The position numbers and the translations under genes were made by a program. Positions 1-5,879 of a stretch of DNA of 7,816 nucleotides are shown here, in pieces; the first letter of the stretch is position 1; each line of letters starts with the position of its first letter. Under the pieces are notes generated by a model. The model made no database searches and was not told the origin of the DNA. It worked only from the letters and a program-made list of their open reading frames with translations. Source of the DNA: Erythrobacter sp. UBA2510. Its GTDB lineage: Bacteria; Pseudomonadota; Alphaproteobacteria; Sphingomonadales; Sphingomonadaceae. The stretch spans positions 1-7,816 of the forward strand of contig DDNW01000033.1 in assembly GCA_002341345.1 (NCBI GenBank), in the 5' to 3' direction.

Positions 1-45
1 ATGTTCCTGTTCCTGCTGCGCTTTATGGGCACTGCACGGGACTAA
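1..45 (+). CDS. Possible C-terminal end of an upstream gene (partial)
   Basis: One frame is open from the left edge to a TAA at 43-45 and would encode a hydrophobic tail ending MFLFLLRFMGTARD. A strong rightward terminator lies about 60 bases downstream, which fits the end of a rightward gene. Fifteen codons cannot identify a protein, and the other two forward frames are also open here, so this is only a guess from position. If real, it may be a membrane protein, because the visible residues are mostly Phe and Leu. Confidence 0.25.
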   Translation: MFLFLLRFMGTARD

Positions 46-107
46 CCGGGATTACGCTGTTTCCCTTGGTCCAACCCGGATCGGGGTCAGACAGTTCTCC
101 ACACACG

Positions 108-146
108 ATGCCCGGAGTGCTTACCCGCACTCCGGGCATTTTCTTT
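108..146 (+). terminator. Rho-independent terminator
   Basis: A perfect inverted repeat ATGCCCGGAGTGC (108-120) and GCACTCCGGGCAT (127-139) gives a 13-bp stem closing a 6-base loop TTACCC. It is followed by a T-rich run, TTTTCTTT (139-146). The T-tract lies on the right, so it stops rightward transcription entering from upstream of the window. It insulates the lipoprotein gene from that transcription. Confidence 0.85.
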
Positions 147-150
147 GCCA

Positions 151-179
151 TTTCCGCCAGCTACGCAGATGGTCATAAT
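151..179 (+). promoter_or_regulatory. Candidate promoter of the lipoprotein gene
   Basis: CATAAT (174-179) matches five of six bases of the sigma-70 -10 consensus. With a 17-base spacer, the -35 position holds TTTCCG (151-156), a poor match. Transcription would start near 186-188, about 45 bases before the ATG at 233. That places the alternative GTG at 188 at the very 5' end of the mRNA and supports the downstream start. A GANTC site (GATTC, 181-185) sits between the -10 box and the predicted start. Confidence 0.35.
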
Positions 180-232
180 CGATTCAGGTGAGGGTGGTAT
201 GCTCGCCTGAGGACAGAGGATCGCGCAACCCC

Positions 233-1090
233 ATGCTGAAAATTCACTGGAAACCGGCCGTTGCAACGCTTGGCCTGGCCATTGTCGCCGGCTGCACGCC
301 GCCGCCCCCGCCGCCCCCGCCGCCGCCCCCGAGGGTGGTCAAGGCAGAGCCGACGCCCTATCGCCCGGTGCCGCCTGCCGGTGCGGCCTACAGGATGGAC
401 CTGCCCCCGGTGACCGCTGATGGCACGCGGCTCAGCATCAATCACGGGCTCGATGAGATCGAGACCATCTGGCACTTCCGCTCGGGCTGGAACGTGGCGG
501 CGCTCAACTGCATGAATGCCTCCGACGCGGTCATTACGACCGGCTATGGCGAGTTCCTGAAGAAATTCCGTCGCGAGCTGTCATCGGCCAATACCGAGAT
601 GGACCGTCGTTTCCAGCAGCAGGCGAGCGAGCGTCGGGCAGCCATTGCGCTGCGCGAAGTGCATTCGACGCAGGTTTACAACTATTTCACGCTGCCCGCC
701 GTACGCGGCGATTTCTGCAATATCTCGCGCCTGATTGCTCAGCAGTTCATGACCGCCCCGCCAGCCGACCTGACGAGCTTTGCCGCGGTGAACCTGCAGT
801 TGTACGAAAACGCCTTCGCCAATTTCTTCAACGAATATGAGCGTTACGAGCAATTGTCGGCCGACTGGGACCGTCGCTACGGCGCGATGTACGGTCATTC
901 GCAACCCGGCTGGGTCGCGGTGCATGGCGGACGCTCGGGTACGAGCGCCACGAGCAGCATCGTCGGGCCGCAGACGCCGGTGGTGACCGCCACGGTGACC
1001 GATCCGGAAAGCGGCGAGCACGTGCCGATCGTCCCGGCGCCAGAGGGTGTGGTTTCCACGCCGGTGGTGCAGCCGGTGCCCAACGAATAG
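233..1090 (+). CDS. Predicted outer-membrane lipoprotein of unknown function, proline-rich N-terminus
   Basis: A 285-residue protein that I do not recognise as a named family. It starts with a lipoprotein signal peptide: K3 and K7, a hydrophobic stretch at residues 9-19, and a lipobox V18-A19-G20-C21, so C21 should be lipidated. Residue 22 is Thr, not the Asp that retains lipoproteins in the inner membrane of E. coli, so an outer-membrane location is inferred. Eleven prolines (23-33) follow, then a Pro-rich linker to about residue 60. The central part (about 70-220) looks mostly helical and rich in Tyr, Phe, Arg and Glu, with two cysteines (C93, C162) that could form a disulfide. The tail (about 235-285) is Pro/Val/Thr-rich and probably unstructured. 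I chose ATG 233 over the in-frame GTG at 188 because the signal peptide begins there and AGAGGA (215-220) lies upstream, though its 12-base spacing is long. It appears to be a single-gene transcript. Confidence 0.85.
   Translation: MLKIHWKPAVATLGLAIVAGCTPPPPPPPPPPPRVVKAEPTPYRPVPPAGAAYRMDLPPVTADGTRLSINHGLDEIETIWHFRSGWNVAALNCMNASDAVITTGYGEFLKKFRRELSSANTEMDRRFQQQASERRAAIALREVHSTQVYNYFTLPAVRGDFCNISRLIAQQFMTAPPADLTSFAAVNLQLYENAFANFFNEYERYEQLSADWDRRYGAMYGHSQPGWVAVHGGRSGTSATSSIVGPQTPVVTATVTDPESGEHVPIVPAPEGVVSTPVVQPVPNE
299..331 (+). repeat. Polyproline-coding CCG/CCC repeat tract
   Basis: Eleven consecutive Pro codons follow the pattern CCG CCG CCC, the same again, then CCG CCG CCG CCC and CCG. This is an imperfect 9-base tandem repeat embedded in the lipoprotein gene. 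It encodes residues 23-33, two residues after the lipidated cysteine. Changes of three or nine bases would keep the frame and only alter tether length. Confidence 0.8.
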
Positions 1091-1103
1091 TGCCGAAAAC
1101 GGG

Positions 1104-1144
1104 CGCTAGGGCGGAAACCTAGCGGCTACCGTCATTTTCGCTTT
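1104..1144 (+). terminator. Weak terminator-like hairpin after the lipoprotein gene
   Basis: CGCTAGG (1104-1110) and CCTAGCG (1118-1124) form a perfect 7-bp stem with a 7-base loop, 14 bases after the TAG stop. T-rich sequence (ATTTTCGCTTT, 1134-1144) follows only after a 9-base gap, so this is not a classical intrinsic terminator. Its position between the stop codon and the tRNA promoter makes a role in ending or stabilising the lipoprotein mRNA plausible. Confidence 0.4.
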
Positions 1145-1170
1145 GACGGGGCCAGCGGGTTCGCTAATAG
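1143..1170 (+). promoter_or_regulatory. Candidate tRNA-Ala promoter
   Basis: TTGACG (1143-1148) matches five of six bases of the -35 consensus. A 16-base spacer separates it from TAATAG (1165-1170), a fair -10 match. The predicted start near 1177 leaves a leader of about 50 bases before the mature tRNA 5' end, to be removed by RNase P. A strong -35 box directly ahead of a single stable-RNA gene fits expectation. Confidence 0.55.
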
Positions 1171-1227
1171 GCGCCCCTTCGCGACGCAGAGCCCATGCGG
1201 GTTTGGTGTCGCGGGCAAGACTGGAAC

Positions 1228-1303
<76 letters not shown>

Positions 1304-1633
1304 GTTTTTCGCCAATTCCCCCAGCATGGCCTGCAAATCGCGGTGTTCTGCGCTGCCGGTGCTCTGGACCACAAGGTCCGATCATCCTGACCCTGAGGAT
1401 GCGCGCCGGTTCTGGAACCCTGCAAATACCGGCTCCTTCTGAGGAAATTGGGGCTGCGTTGACGGTCTTGACGATGCCAATGTTGGCCAAGTCCGGGAGT
1501 ATGCTCTAGTCCGGTCGGCGACCAGCCGATCGCAAGGCCGACTGGCCGTCCGCAGCGAGGGCAGCTTGCCTGCCCGCAAAGCGAGGAAAGCCAAGGGGCC
1601 GGATGGCCCGCCGGCGTTTGAGGCGAAACAAGA
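1304..1633. other. Non-coding region between tRNA-Ala and obgE, rich in inverted repeats
   Basis: I see no credible gene in these 330 bases. Short inverted repeats are frequent: GGACC/GGTCC (1366-1379), CATCCT/AGGATG (1383-1401), GCCGGT/ACCGGC (1405-1433), a 9-bp stem with one G-T pair (1511-1519 with 1537-1545), GGGCAG/CTGCCC (1559-1575) and GGGCC/GGCCC (1596-1609). None is followed by a T-tract. Two TTGACG hexamers (1459-1464, 1468-1473) resemble -35 boxes, but I find no -10 box at proper spacing. The only weak pair is TTGGCC (1483-1488) with TCTAGT (1505-1510). The obgE promoter probably lies somewhere here, leaving a structured 5' leader. Confidence 0.5.
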
Positions 1634-2722
1634 ATGCATTTTCTCGACCAGGCCAAGATCTATCTCAAATCGGGCGCGGGCGGACCGGGTGCGGTCAGCT
1701 TCCGGCGTGAGAAGTTCATCGAATATGGCGGCCCCGACGGCGGTGACGGCGGCAAGGGCGGCGATGTGATCCTGCGCGCGGTGCCGGGCCTCAATACACT
1801 GATCGACTTTCGCTATACCCAGCATTTCAAGGCCAAGCGCGGTGGCCATGGCATGGGCAAGAACCGCACCGGCAAGGGCGCCGACGACCTGATCATCGAT
1901 GTGCCGATCGGCACGCAGGTATTCGACGAGGAGCGCGAGGAACTGCTCGCCGACCTGACAAAGGCGGGCGAGGAGATCGTTTTGCTCGAAGGCGGCATGG
2001 GCGGACGCGGCAATGCCAGCTACAAGAGCTCCACCAACCGCGCGCCCCGCCAGCACCAGCCGGGCATTCCGGCTCAGGAGATGTGGGTCTGGCTGCGGCT
2101 GAAGCTGCTCGCGGATGTTGGCCTCGTCGGGCTGCCAAATGCGGGCAAGTCGACCTTACTCAACCAGGTCACCAATGCCCGCGCCAAGGTCGGCGACTAT
2201 GCCTTCACCACGCTGGTGCCGAAGCTGGGCGTCGTGCGTCACAAGGGACGCGAATTCGTGCTGGCCGATATACCGGGCCTGATCGAGGGCGCGGCTGAAG
2301 GCGCGGGGATCGGTGACCGCTTCCTCGGCCATATCGAACGGTGCCGCGTTCTGATCCACCTCGTTGACATTTCGGGCGAGGACCCGGCGGCGGCGATGAC
2401 CACGGTCGATGCCGAGCTGGCGGCCTATGCAGAGGAACTGGCCGACAAGCCGCGCATCGTTGCGCTCAACAAGGTCGACCTTGCCGATGCCGAACTGGCG
2501 GAAGGTTTCGCTGCCGAACTGCGCGCAGCGGGGGCGGACAAGGTCTTCGCCATTTCCGGGGCGACCGGTGCCGGGGTCGAGGAATTGCTCGATGCGGCGC
2601 TGTCCTATCTGCCCGAACGCACCGCGACTGAGGGCAACCAGAGCGCGGCAGAAGCGGACCCTGACATTGCCGTCGACGAGGATGGCGAGGACGAGCAGCG
2701 CGAATGGTCTCCGCTGGATTAG
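1634..2722 (+). CDS. obgE: Obg-family GTPase ObgE/CgtA
   Basis: A 362-residue essential-type GTPase that acts in late assembly of the 50S ribosomal subunit and in stress and cell-cycle signalling. The glycine-rich Obg fold covers about residues 1-158, including SGAGGPG near 13 and GGPDGGDGGKGGD at 32-44. The G domain follows: G1 GLPNAGKS (166-173), G2 Thr in FTTL (191-194), G3 DIPG (212-215), G4 NKVD (279-282) and G5 SGATG (308-312). The tail from about 335 is acidic and there is no OCT domain, as is usual in proteobacteria. The ATG at 1634 gives the canonical MHFLDQAKI start, with GAGG (1620-1623) ten bases upstream. Many bacteria place this gene after rplU-rpmA, but here it follows tRNA-Ala and precedes proB. 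Length and all motifs look intact. Confidence 0.97.
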   Translation: MHFLDQAKIYLKSGAGGPGAVSFRREKFIEYGGPDGGDGGKGGDVILRAVPGLNTLIDFRYTQHFKAKRGGHGMGKNRTGKGADDLIIDVPIGTQVFDEEREELLADLTKAGEEIVLLEGGMGGRGNASYKSSTNRAPRQHQPGIPAQEMWVWLRLKLLADVGLVGLPNAGKSTLLNQVTNARAKVGDYAFTTLVPKLGVVRHKGREFVLADIPGLIEGAAEGAGIGDRFLGHIERCRVLIHLVDISGEDPAAAMTTVDAELAAYAEELADKPRIVALNKVDLADAELAEGFAAELRAAGADKVFAISGATGAGVEELLDAALSYLPERTATEGNQSAAEADPDIAVDEDGEDEQREWSPLD

Positions 2723-2836
2723 TGTTCCGTTTCCGTTGCACTGACACATCTGCGGACTGGCGCCGTTTCGACGTGAGTCGAGCAAACTCTGGCACCAGCA
2801 CTTGCCCGTTTGCGCGCATCCGCTAATCCGGCGCGC

Positions 2837-3970
2837 ATGAGCGTTACGAGCCTAGCCGACCTGTTCGATGCGAGCCTGACCCCGCGGCTGGTGGTCAAGG
2901 TGGGCTCGGCGCTGCTCGTCGGACGCGACGGGCAGCCGCGGCGTGAGTGGCTGGCACAGCTCGCTGCCGAGATTGCATCGGCCAAGGTGCGCGGCCAGCA
3001 GGTGATCGTGGTCAGTTCCGGCGCGATTGCGCTCGGCGCGGCGCGGCTCGGGCTGGCCAAGGGCGGTCGCGGCAGTCTGGCCGAAGCGCAGGCCGCCGCC
3101 GCCGTCGGCCAGATCGAGCTGGGCGGGTTGTGGGCCGAACTTCTGGCCAGGCATGGCGTTACCGCTGCACAATTGCTGGTGACGCTGGAGGATCTCGACG
3201 ACCGCCGCCGCTATCTCAATGCCTCGGCCACAATCGGACAATTGCTGTCGGCAGGTGCGGTGCCGGTAGTGAACGAGAACGATTCGGTTGCGACGCAGGA
3301 AATCCGCTTCGGCGACAACGACCGACTTGCCGCACGCGTGGCGCAGGCGGCGAAGGCCGATGCGGTGGTGCTGCTGTCCGATATAGATGGCCTTTACGAC
3401 CGCGATCCGGCCGACCCGGCGGCGCAGATGGTTGAGCGGGTCGAGGGTGTGACAGCAGATATCCATGCCATGGCGACTGGCGGCTCTGGCTCGGGCATGG
3501 GCTCGGGCGGGATGAAGTCTAAACTGCAGGCCGCCGAGATTGCCGAGCGTGCCGGGATCACCCTCGCGATCATCAATGGCACGCATGAGGCGCCGCTCGA
3601 ACGTGCCAGCAGCGCCAATCGGGGGACCTTGTTCCTGCCGCGCCGCCGCGATGCCGGCCGCAAGGCGTGGCTGGGCGGGCGGCAGCGAATGAAGGGCGCG
3701 CTGGTGGTCGATGCGGGCTGCGTGAAGGCGCTGACGCAGGGCGGCAGCCTGCTCGCCAGCGGGATCATCACGGTCGAGGGCACATTTTCGCGCGGGGATC
3801 CCATATCGGTGCGCGATTTCGACGGCCGGACGATTGCCAAGGGGCTGGTCGAGTATGACGCGGCTGAAGTGCTCAGCATTGCGGGCACCAGGCGCGAAGA
3901 GCAGGAAGACCGCCTCGGCTATGCACCGCGCTCGGCGGTGATCCACCGCGACCAGCTGGTGCTGCTGTGA
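2837..3970 (+). CDS. proB: Glutamate 5-kinase ProB
   Basis: A 377-residue cytoplasmic enzyme that phosphorylates glutamate with ATP in the first step of proline synthesis. The amino-acid-kinase domain shows VVKVGSALLV (19-28, K21), SSGAIALG (60-67), NEND (147-150), FGDNDRLAARV (158-168), LLSDIDGLYDRDP (179-191) and the glycine-rich GSGGMKSKLQAAE (222-234). A C-terminal PUA domain spans about 278-365, with KGALVVDAGCVKAL and SLLASGI. I chose ATG 2837 because the family start lies a few residues before the kinase beta strand. An in-frame TTG at 2810 would add only nine poorly coding residues. There is no clear Shine-Dalgarno sequence. The 114-base gap after obgE holds one small hairpin (TCGAC/GTCGA, 2768-2781) without a T-tract and no good promoter, so read-through from obgE is likely. 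Proline feedback inhibition is typical of the family. proA is not in the window. Confidence 0.96.
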   Translation: MSVTSLADLFDASLTPRLVVKVGSALLVGRDGQPRREWLAQLAAEIASAKVRGQQVIVVSSGAIALGAARLGLAKGGRGSLAEAQAAAAVGQIELGGLWAELLARHGVTAAQLLVTLEDLDDRRRYLNASATIGQLLSAGAVPVVNENDSVATQEIRFGDNDRLAARVAQAAKADAVVLLSDIDGLYDRDPADPAAQMVERVEGVTADIHAMATGGSGSGMGSGGMKSKLQAAEIAERAGITLAIINGTHEAPLERASSANRGTLFLPRRRDAGRKAWLGGRQRMKGALVVDAGCVKALTQGGSLLASGIITVEGTFSRGDPISVRDFDGRTIAKGLVEYDAAEVLSIAGTRREEQEDRLGYAPRSAVIHRDQLVLL

Positions 3971-4872
3971 TTGTTGCCATTACCGGCGCGACCGGCTTTG
4001 TCGGGCAGGCGGTAATGGATGAGGCGGCGAAACGGGGCCTCGCCTTGCGTGCGCTGACCCGCCGCGATCAGCCCGAGCGTGCGGGCGTGACGTGGATAAG
4101 CGGAGATCTGGAGGACGAGGCGGCGCTTGCCCAACTGGTCGAGGGCGCGGATGCCGTACTCCATATCGCCGGGGTGGTGAATGCACCCACTCACGCGCTG
4201 TTTCATGCGGGCAATGTCGCGGGGACCGAGCGGGTCGTGGCAGCGGCCAGAGGGGCAGGCATCGGACGGTTCGTCCATGTCTCCTCCATGGCGGCGCGCG
4301 AGCCCGCCCTGAGCGAATATTGCCGGACCAAGCGCCTTGGCGAAGAGGTCGTACAGACCAGCGGGCTCGACTGGGCGGCGGTGCGACCGCCGGCTGTCTA
4401 TGGCCCGCGGGACACCGAATTGTTCGAACTGTTCAAGGCGGCCAGGCTTGGCCTTGTCCCGGTGCCGAGGGGCGGGCGAACCTCGCTGATCCATGTGAAC
4501 GATCTGGCGCGGCTGTTGCTGGCGCTGGTGCCCAAGGGCGCGCCTTCGGGCGTGATCTACGAAGCCGATGACGGGCGAGCAGGCGGCTGGGCGCATACCG
4601 AGCTGGCACGGGCGATTGCGCATGCGGTGGGCAAGAAGACGCGCGTCGTCGAAATTTCTCCCGGTCTCGTCCATTTCGGCGCACGCATCGACCGGCTGGT
4701 AAGGGGGCGCAAGGCCAAGCTGACGCCCGATCGCGCACGCTACATGTGCCACCCGGACTGGGTGTGCGACCCCGAGGCGCTGCCGCCTGCCGAGCTATGG
4801 TTGCCGGAGGTGCCGACGGCAGAGGGGCTGGTGGATACGGCGCAATGGTACCGCGAATCAGGATGGCTGTGA
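3967..4872 (+). CDS. NAD(P)-dependent epimerase/dehydratase-like protein (extended SDR)
   Basis: A 301-residue Rossmann-fold oxidoreductase of the extended short-chain dehydrogenase type; its substrate cannot be told from sequence. The N-terminus carries the dinucleotide motif GATGFVG (7-13), an acidic GDLED after the second strand (46-50), and HIAG (67-70). The active-site elements are S106/S107 (VSSMA) and Y118-x3-K122 (YCRTK). RPPAVYGP (140-147) is the usual segment after the active site. The C-terminus, with GLVDTAQWYRESGWL, resembles the 3-beta-HSD/UDP-sugar epimerase superfamily. The GTG start shares four bases (GTGA) with the proB stop, so translation is probably coupled and the two genes co-transcribed. 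That does not prove a role in proline metabolism. A nucleotide-sugar, steroid/hopanoid-like or quinone-related role is equally possible. Confidence 0.88.
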   Translation: MIVAITGATGFVGQAVMDEAAKRGLALRALTRRDQPERAGVTWISGDLEDEAALAQLVEGADAVLHIAGVVNAPTHALFHAGNVAGTERVVAAARGAGIGRFVHVSSMAAREPALSEYCRTKRLGEEVVQTSGLDWAAVRPPAVYGPRDTELFELFKAARLGLVPVPRGGRTSLIHVNDLARLLLALVPKGAPSGVIYEADDGRAGGWAHTELARAIAHAVGKKTRVVEISPGLVHFGARIDRLVRGRKAKLTPDRARYMCHPDWVCDPEALPPAELWLPEVPTAEGLVDTAQWYRESGWL

Positions 4873-4877
4873 GGCCC

Positions 4878-4909
4878 AAGAAAAAAGGCCCGGTGTTGCC
4901 ACCGGGCCT
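4878..4909 (-). terminator. Rho-independent terminator of the leftward sulfur operon
   Basis: AGGCCCGGTG (4886-4895) and CACCGGGCCT (4900-4909) form a perfect 10-bp stem with a TTGC loop. On the + strand it is preceded by AAGAAAAAA (4878-4886), so on the - strand the hairpin is followed by TTTTTTCTT, a good U-tract. On the + strand the right flank (ATGAAGTTTGG) is not T-rich. It therefore works best for leftward transcripts from cysH, whose stop is about 175 bases upstream of it. Rightward transcripts from the epimerase gene may also be slowed by the stem. Confidence 0.85.
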
Positions 4910-5010
4910 ATGAAGTTTGGGAGAGGATGCCTGAAAGGCACGCCCCTTATGGTGCAATGCGGCGAAGTTGGAAAACGCCAAAAACGCACGAGCTATTGCA
5001 TTTCATGCAA
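4878..5010 (-). ncRNA. Candidate small RNA or cysH 3'-UTR-derived RNA
   Basis: Read leftward, this segment has the layout of a bacterial small RNA. It holds a 5' structured part (TGCAAT at 5000-4995 can pair with ATTGCA at 4958-4953, enclosing GGCG/CGCC), a short hairpin TGCCT-TTC-AGGCA (4940-4928) and an unpaired pyrimidine-rich stretch TCCTCTCCC able to pair with Shine-Dalgarno sequences. A linker and the strong intrinsic terminator follow. I find no convincing promoter: TTGACC (rc of 5022-5027) has only poor -10 matches at unusual spacing. It may simply be the 3' end of the cysI-cysH mRNA, or be processed from it. Confidence 0.25.
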
Positions 5011-5084
5011 CTGCGATTCTGGTCAAAAGTCTTATTGATTTACAGGCAGATATCTGAGGCACGATCCCTCTCGACGAGGAACTG

Positions 5085-5879
5085 TCAGAAAACCGGCTCA
5101 TATCCGGGCGGTAACTCGTCGCTGCCCGAATCGCTTGGAGCACCCGGAGTGTGGATGCCGCATTCGGTCTTGTCCCACCCGCGCCAGCGCCCGGCGCGCG
5201 GGTCCTCGCCCGGCTTGACCGTGCTGGTGCAGGGCGCGCAACCGACCGAGAGATAGCCCTGCGCCTCCAGCGGGTGGCGGGGCAGGTCGTGCGCAGCGAA
5301 ATATGTCTCGAGATCGTCCTTGGTCCAGTCGCCCAGCGGATTGATCTTCAGGCGCCCGTCTTCGACCTCGAAGCGCGGCAGGTTCTCGCGCGTGACCGAC
5401 TGGAAAGCCTTGCGTCCGGAAATCCACGCGTCGAGGCCCTGCTTGGCGCGTGCCAGCGGCTCGACCTTGCGGATTTCGCAGCAGCCGTCCGGGTCCCATG
5501 ACCACCTGAGGCCAGTCTCGTCCTTGGCTGCCAGTACCTCCCGGTTCGGCGTAACCGAATAAGAAGTCTCGATGCCAAGATGAGCGACCAGCTGCTCGCG
5601 ATAGTCGAGCGTCTCGGAAAACATTTTCAGCGTATCGACGAAGACCACCGGGATGCTCCTGTCGGCTTCGGCCACCAGATGCAGCAACACTGCGCTCTCG
5701 GTACCGAAGCTGGAGACCACGGCGACGCGGCCCAAATTGCCTTCGGCAAAAAGCTCGCTCAGCATGGTCGCTGTATCCACGCCGGCAAAGCGGGCGTTGA
5801 GTGCGTCGGCATCGGCCTGCACGAAGGCAGGAGCGGTATCGATCACATCGCGCTGACGGGCCGGTTCCGCGCTAGGCAT
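5085..5879 (-). CDS. cysH: Assimilatory APS reductase, [4Fe-4S] CysH type (often labelled phosphoadenylyl-sulfate reductase)
   Basis: A 264-residue cytoplasmic enzyme that reduces activated sulfate to sulfite with thioredoxin as donor. It shows the PP-loop SSFGTES (56-62), VFVDTLKMFSETLDYR (79-94) and SGRKAFQSVTR (154-164). The catalytic cysteine is in the C-terminal KTECGIH (C240). It also has both cysteine pairs, C133-C134 (GCCEIRK) and C214-x2-C217 (GCAPC), which bind a [4Fe-4S] cluster in APS reductases and are absent from PAPS-specific enzymes such as E. coli CysH. The substrate is therefore probably APS (EC 1.8.4.10). I chose ATG 5879 because AGGAGG ends five bases upstream of it; the in-frame ATG at 5894 lies upstream of that Shine-Dalgarno. 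The start overlaps the DUF934 gene by 8 bases. It is the last gene of the operon. Confidence 0.95.
   Translation of the reverse strand: MPSAEPARQRDVIDTAPAFVQADADALNARFAGVDTATMLSELFAEGNLGRVAVVSSFGTESAVLLHLVAEADRSIPVVFVDTLKMFSETLDYREQLVAHLGIETSYSVTPNREVLAAKDETGLRWSWDPDGCCEIRKVEPLARAKQGLDAWISGRKAFQSVTRENLPRFEVEDGRLKINPLGDWTKDDLETYFAAHDLPRHPLEAQGYLSVGCAPCTSTVKPGEDPRAGRWRGWDKTECGIHTPGAPSDSGSDELPPGYEPVF

Larger units (their letters stand above)
4873..5084. other. Convergent intergenic region, A+T-enriched, with several inverted repeats
   Basis: This gap separates the rightward proB block from the leftward sulfur operon and is visibly richer in A+T than the genes around it, mainly at 4970-5060. Inverted repeats seen are the terminator hairpin (4886-4909), TGCCT/AGGCA (4928-4940), TTGCAT/ATGCAA around TTC (4996-5010), a long-range TGCAAT (4953-4958) with ATTGCA (4995-5000), and the 10-base palindrome CAGATATCTG (5047-5056). 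No plausible protein-coding gene lies inside it. Confidence 0.7.

Noticed and set aside
188..232. GTG start extending the lipoprotein by 15 residues
   Set aside because: It would bury the signal peptide behind a polar segment and would lie at about +1 of the predicted transcript.
1330..1427. Direct repeat CCTGCAAAT at 1330-1338 and 1419-1427
   Set aside because: A single 9-base repeat in about 330 bases is likely by chance, and the flanks do not match.
2768..2781. TCGAC/GTCGA hairpin as an obgE terminator
   Set aside because: Only a 5-bp stem with no following T-tract, so it is unlikely to end transcription before proB.
2810..2836. TTG start extending ProB by nine residues
   Set aside because: Rare start codon, no ribosome-binding site, and the extension is beyond the usual family N-terminus.
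2852..3946. Leftward 364-codon frame
   Set aside because: Exact shadow of proB on the opposite strand. Long antisense frames are common in high-G+C genes, and the product is rich in Arg and His with no domain.
4927..5256. Rightward 109-codon frame starting in the convergent gap
   Set aside because: More than half lies antisense to cysH, it has no recognisable domain, and its start sits in the terminator/small-RNA region.
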